Below, one piece after another: positions 33,634 to 36,026 of a stretch of 36,026 bases of DNA. Positions within the stretch are counted from its first letter, which is position 1. Each line of letters starts with the position of its first letter. The notes beneath the pieces were generated by a model that was not told where the DNA came from, ran no database searches, and saw only the letters and a program-made list of their open reading frames with translations. The position numbers and the translations under genes are program-made. Where the stretch lies: assembly GCA_030147505.1 (NCBI GenBank), contig JASBVG010000077.1, positions 1 to 36,026 of the forward strand, written 5' to 3'. This DNA comes from Tardiphaga sp. Lineage in GTDB: Bacteria > Pseudomonadota > Alphaproteobacteria > Rhizobiales > Xanthobacteraceae.

Positions 33634-34560
33634 TTACTTGCGGACCTTGAGGGCGAACAGCCCCTGCGGCCGGATCATCAGGATCGCGACGATGGTGAGC
33701 AGCGTCAGTACCTTGGCCATCGAGCCGGACATGAAGAATTCCATGGTCGACTGCGCCTGAGAGATCGTGAAGGCCGAGGCGATGGTGCCGAACAGGCTGG
33801 CCGCGCCGCCAAACACCACGACGAGGAAGGTGTCGACGATGTAGAGCTGGCCCGAGGTCGGCCCGGTCGAGCCGATCATGGTGAAGGCGGAGCCGGCGAT
33901 CCCGGCAATACCGCAGCCGAGGCCGAAGGTGTAGCGATCGACCTTCTCGGTATTGATGCCGACTGCGCCAGCCATCACGCGGTTCTGCACCACGGCACGA
34001 ACCTGCTGGCCCCAGCGCGACTTGAACATGATATAGACCACGACGGCAGTGATCGCCGCCGTCAGGCACATCACAAAGATGCCGTTGATCGGCACTTCGA
34101 TCGTATCTGTGACCTGCTTGGAGCCCATCATCCATTGCGGCAGCTCGACGCCGACCTCGCGCGCGCCGAAGACGGAGCGATAGGCCTGCTGCAGGATCAG
34201 GCTGAGACCCCAGGTGGCGAGCAGCGTGTCGAGCGGGCGTTTGTAGAGGAAGCGGATCAGTCCCCATTCGACCAGCATCCCCAGACTACCCGAGGCGATG
34301 AAGGCGAGGATCATGGCGACGAAGAAATAACCGGAGAACAGCGATGGCATGTAGGCTTGAAAGAAACTCGACGTCATCCAGGTGACGTAGGCGCCGAGAA
34401 TCATGAACTCGCCATGGGCCATGTTGATGACCCCCATCTGGCCGAAAATGATCGCGAGGCCGAGCGCCATCAGAACATAAACAGAGAACAGGATCAGTCC
34501 GGCAAAGCCCTGCATTGCAAAGATGGCGCCGAGATCGCCAAGAGAGTAGTCGCCGAACAT
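33634..34560 (-). CDS. urtB: Urea/amide ABC transporter permease UrtB-like (short form)
   Basis: The 308-residue LivH/UrtB-type permease shows I-I-F-G-Q-M-G-V-I-N-M-A-H-G-E-F-M near residues 35-50 and the ATPase-contact loop R-A-V-V-Q-N-R-V-M-A-G-A-V-G-I. Many proteobacterial urea-operon UrtB proteins carry a long N-terminal extension (over 500 residues in total). This one lacks it and resembles plain LivH-like or amide-transporter permeases. The ATG at 34560 has GGAGGA six bases upstream. A 103-base gap with a strong hairpin separates it from urtA. Confidence 0.9.
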   Translation of the reverse strand: MFGDYSLGDLGAIFAMQGFAGLILFSVYVLMALGLAIIFGQMGVINMAHGEFMILGAYVTWMTSSFFQAYMPSLFSGYFFVAMILAFIASGSLGMLVEWGLIRFLYKRPLDTLLATWGLSLILQQAYRSVFGAREVGVELPQWMMGSKQVTDTIEVPINGIFVMCLTAAITAVVVYIMFKSRWGQQVRAVVQNRVMAGAVGINTEKVDRYTFGLGCGIAGIAGSAFTMIGSTGPTSGQLYIVDTFLVVVFGGAASLFGTIASAFTISQAQSTMEFFMSGSMAKVLTLLTIVAILMIRPQGLFALKVRK

Positions 34561-34585
34561 CCACCGTCCTCCGTCAGGGAAAGGT

Positions 34586-34615
34586 CTCGCGTCGCGCACG
34601 AGCGCGCGACGCGAG
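34586..34615 (-). promoter_or_regulatory. Strong hairpin in the urtA-urtB gap
   Basis: A perfect 12-bp G+C stem (34586-34597 with 34604-34615) with a 6-base loop lies after urtA and 25 bases before the urtB start. There is no T run after it. Such hairpins after binding-protein genes usually protect the upstream mRNA end or attenuate read-through, giving more binding protein than permease. Confidence 0.65.
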
Positions 34616-34663
34616 GTCTTGATGGGCGGATAGGTCGTCCGCGCCAGGGAGAGAAGTTCGGGC

Positions 34664-35923
34664 TTACTGATAGCCCTTCGGGAACGGATCCGGCTCGATC
34701 AGTTCCGGCGTCTCGAACACCACTTTGAACTGGCCATCGAGTTGCGCCTGTCCGACGCGGGCCTTCGACCACAAATGATGGTTCGGATGGATCTTGACGT
34801 AGCCTTCCGGCGCCTTCGCGAATTCAATGCCGGCGGACGCCGCCGCGATCTTGTCGATATCGAATGAGCCGGCCTTCTCCACCGTCATCTTCCACAGCCA
34901 CGGGCCGAGATAGGCAGCCTGGGTGACGTCGCCGATGACCGTCTTTTCGCCCCACATCTTCTTGAAGGCGGCAACGAATTCCTTGTTGTTCGGATTGTCG
35001 AGCGACTGGAAGTACTTCATGCAGGCATAGGCGCCCGCAATGTTCTCGCCGCCGATGCCGTCGATCTCGTCCTCGGTGACCGAGATGGTCAGCATGGTCT
35101 GCTTCGACAGATCGATACCCGCCGCCTTGAGCTGCTTGTAGAAGGCGACGTTGGAGCCGCCGACCACCGCCGCGTAGATCACGTCAGGCTTGGTGAGCTT
35201 GATCTTGTTGATCACCGAGTTGAACTGGGTGTGACCGAGCGGGAAGTACTCTTCGCCCGACACCTTGCCACCGAGCTTGCCCTCGATGTGCTTGCGCGCG
35301 ATCTTCATCGAGGTACGCGGCCAGATATAGTCCGAGCCGATCAGATAAAAGCTCTTGCCCTTCTTCTCCTTGGCGACCCAGTCGAGGCCGGCAAGGATCT
35401 GCTGCGTGGCTTCCTGCCCGGTATAAATCACGTTCTTGGATTGCTCGAGACCTTCATAGAAGGTCGGATAGTAGAGCATGCCGTTGTACTGTTCCATGAC
35501 CGGTAGCACGGCCTTGCGCGAGGCCGAGGTCCAGCAACCCATGATGGCTGCGACCTTGTCGTTCACCAGCAGCTTCTTCGCCTTTTCGGCGAAGGTCGGC
35601 CAGTCGGACGCGCCGTCTTCCTGGATGAACTTGATCTTGCGGCCCAGCACGCCGCCCATGGCATTGATCTGCTCGATGGCCAGCTTCTCGGCCTGCACCG
35701 AGCCGGTTTCGGAGATCGCCATGGTGCCCGTGACCGAGTGCAGGATACCCACGGTGACTTCGCTATCGGTGACGGCGAGGCCCGTCGTGTTGACAGCTGC
35801 GGTTGCAGGCGCCTGCGCAAAAGATGTGCGCGGAAGCATCGACATCGCCGGCAGCGCCGCCATGCCCATCAGCAGTTTTCGCCGCAACGGCGAGTGCAGG
35901 CCCGGTTTTTTCTCGTCTGACAT
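34664..35923 (-). CDS. urtA: Urea/short-chain amide ABC transporter substrate-binding protein UrtA-like
   Basis: The 419-residue periplasmic binding protein of the UrtA/FmdD (LivJ-like) group has a signal region L-R-R-K-L-L-M-G-M-A-A-L-P-A-M-S-M-L ending at S-F-A-Q-A. The mature start V-T-V-G-I-L-H-S-V-T-G-T-M-A-I and the F-Y-E-G-L-E-Q-S-K-N-V-I-Y-T-G-Q segment near residues 150-165 define the subgroup. It captures urea or short amides for the UrtBCDE importer. The ATG at 35923 is used; a GTG one codon earlier is also possible. It is the first gene of the run ending with fmdA and fmdB, pointing to formamide-type substrates. Its promoter would lie in 35924-36026 or beyond the window. Confidence 0.92.
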   Translation of the reverse strand: MSDEKKPGLHSPLRRKLLMGMAALPAMSMLPRTSFAQAPATAAVNTTGLAVTDSEVTVGILHSVTGTMAISETGSVQAEKLAIEQINAMGGVLGRKIKFIQEDGASDWPTFAEKAKKLLVNDKVAAIMGCWTSASRKAVLPVMEQYNGMLYYPTFYEGLEQSKNVIYTGQEATQQILAGLDWVAKEKKGKSFYLIGSDYIWPRTSMKIARKHIEGKLGGKVSGEEYFPLGHTQFNSVINKIKLTKPDVIYAAVVGGSNVAFYKQLKAAGIDLSKQTMLTISVTEDEIDGIGGENIAGAYACMKYFQSLDNPNNKEFVAAFKKMWGEKTVIGDVTQAAYLGPWLWKMTVEKAGSFDIDKIAAASAGIEFAKAPEGYVKIHPNHHLWSKARVGQAQLDGQFKVVFETPELIEPDPFPKGYQ

Positions 35924-36026
35924 CACTTCCCCACTGGTTTGGAACGCTTATTGGTGAGGCAAGTGTTGCTGAACTTAAGCGCTCCTCGGATACGTGGGAT
36001 TGCGTATACTGCACCGCAAAATGCCG

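Noticed and set aside
33247..34728. 493-codon plus-strand frame opposite urtC/urtB
   Set aside because: Antisense of two membrane permeases; Asp/His/Glu-rich product typical of complementing hydrophobic codons.
35924..36026. Possible NtrC or sigma-54 site upstream of urtA
   Set aside because: Only one NtrC-like half-site (GGTGCA on the minus strand near the window end) is present and no -24/-12 pair is visible; the region is cut by the window edge.
1..36026. tRNA, rRNA, CRISPR, insertion sequence, phage or toxin-antitoxin genes
   Set aside because: Looked for on both strands by sequence pattern and gene content; none found. The window reads as core-like chromosome rather than an accessory island.

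Overview
The window looks like a chromosomal segment of an alphaproteobacterium of the order Hyphomicrobiales, most likely Nitrobacteraceae (Bradyrhizobium / Rhodopseudomonas / Tardiphaga type). The reasons are the high G+C, the gene families present, a giant coiled-coil protein resembling the growth pole ring protein of polar-growing rhizobia, and small inverted repeats of a style familiar from that family. I see no rRNA, tRNA, CRISPR array, insertion sequence or prophage. This is mostly a core-like metabolic and envelope region, densely coded, with no gene-free stretch over 300 bases.

Left part (1-12.3 kb): a 1841-residue membrane-anchored hendecad-repeat protein (277-5802), preceded by CtrA-like sites and followed by a strong terminator and a 140-bp inverted-repeat element. 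Next come an aldose 1-epimerase-like gene, a three-gene MCE/Mla-type lipid transport operon (permease with fused STAS domain, ATPase, MCE protein; minus strand), a dipeptide epimerase / N-acetyl-D-Glu racemase on the plus strand, and a convergent HcaT-like MFS transporter.

Middle part (12.4-24.6 kb): an unrecognised protein with conserved-looking ends and a long acidic linker; a PLP-dependent threonine/serine dehydratase; and a minus-strand cassette pmtA - plcP-like phosphoesterase - GT4 glycosyltransferase. I read this cassette as a membrane phospholipid-to-glycolipid remodelling unit, and a PHO-box-like direct repeat lies directly in front of the phosphoesterase. It is followed by a methyl-accepting chemotaxis protein, thiD, an orphan tricarboxylate-type (Bug/TctC) binding protein, a stand-alone Lrp/AsnC effector-binding domain, a homodimeric 2-oxoacid dehydrogenase E1-type enzyme, and a divergent Lrp/AsnC regulator whose intergenic region carries a perfect 10-bp inverted repeat.

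Right part (24.6-36 kb, all minus strand): an MHYT-PAS-GGDEF-EAL protein with a ruined GGDEF motif, a DMT/EamA permease, a YeaE-like aldo/keto reductase, then a seven-gene nitrogen-scavenging operon urtA-urtB-urtC-urtD-urtE-fmdA-fmdB. The ABC importer is of the urea/short-chain-amide type. Linkage to formamidase rather than urease, and a short UrtB, suggest that it imports formamide or other short amides, which FmdA would hydrolyse to ammonium. Two strong hairpins, between urtA and urtB and between fmdA and fmdB, probably tune expression inside the operon.

The most interesting items are the pmtA-plcP-agt cassette with its PHO-box-like sites, the giant repeat protein with exact 132-bp periodicity and CtrA-like sites, and the amide-type Urt/Fmd operon. 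None is a wholly unknown system, but each gives a testable regulatory or substrate prediction.
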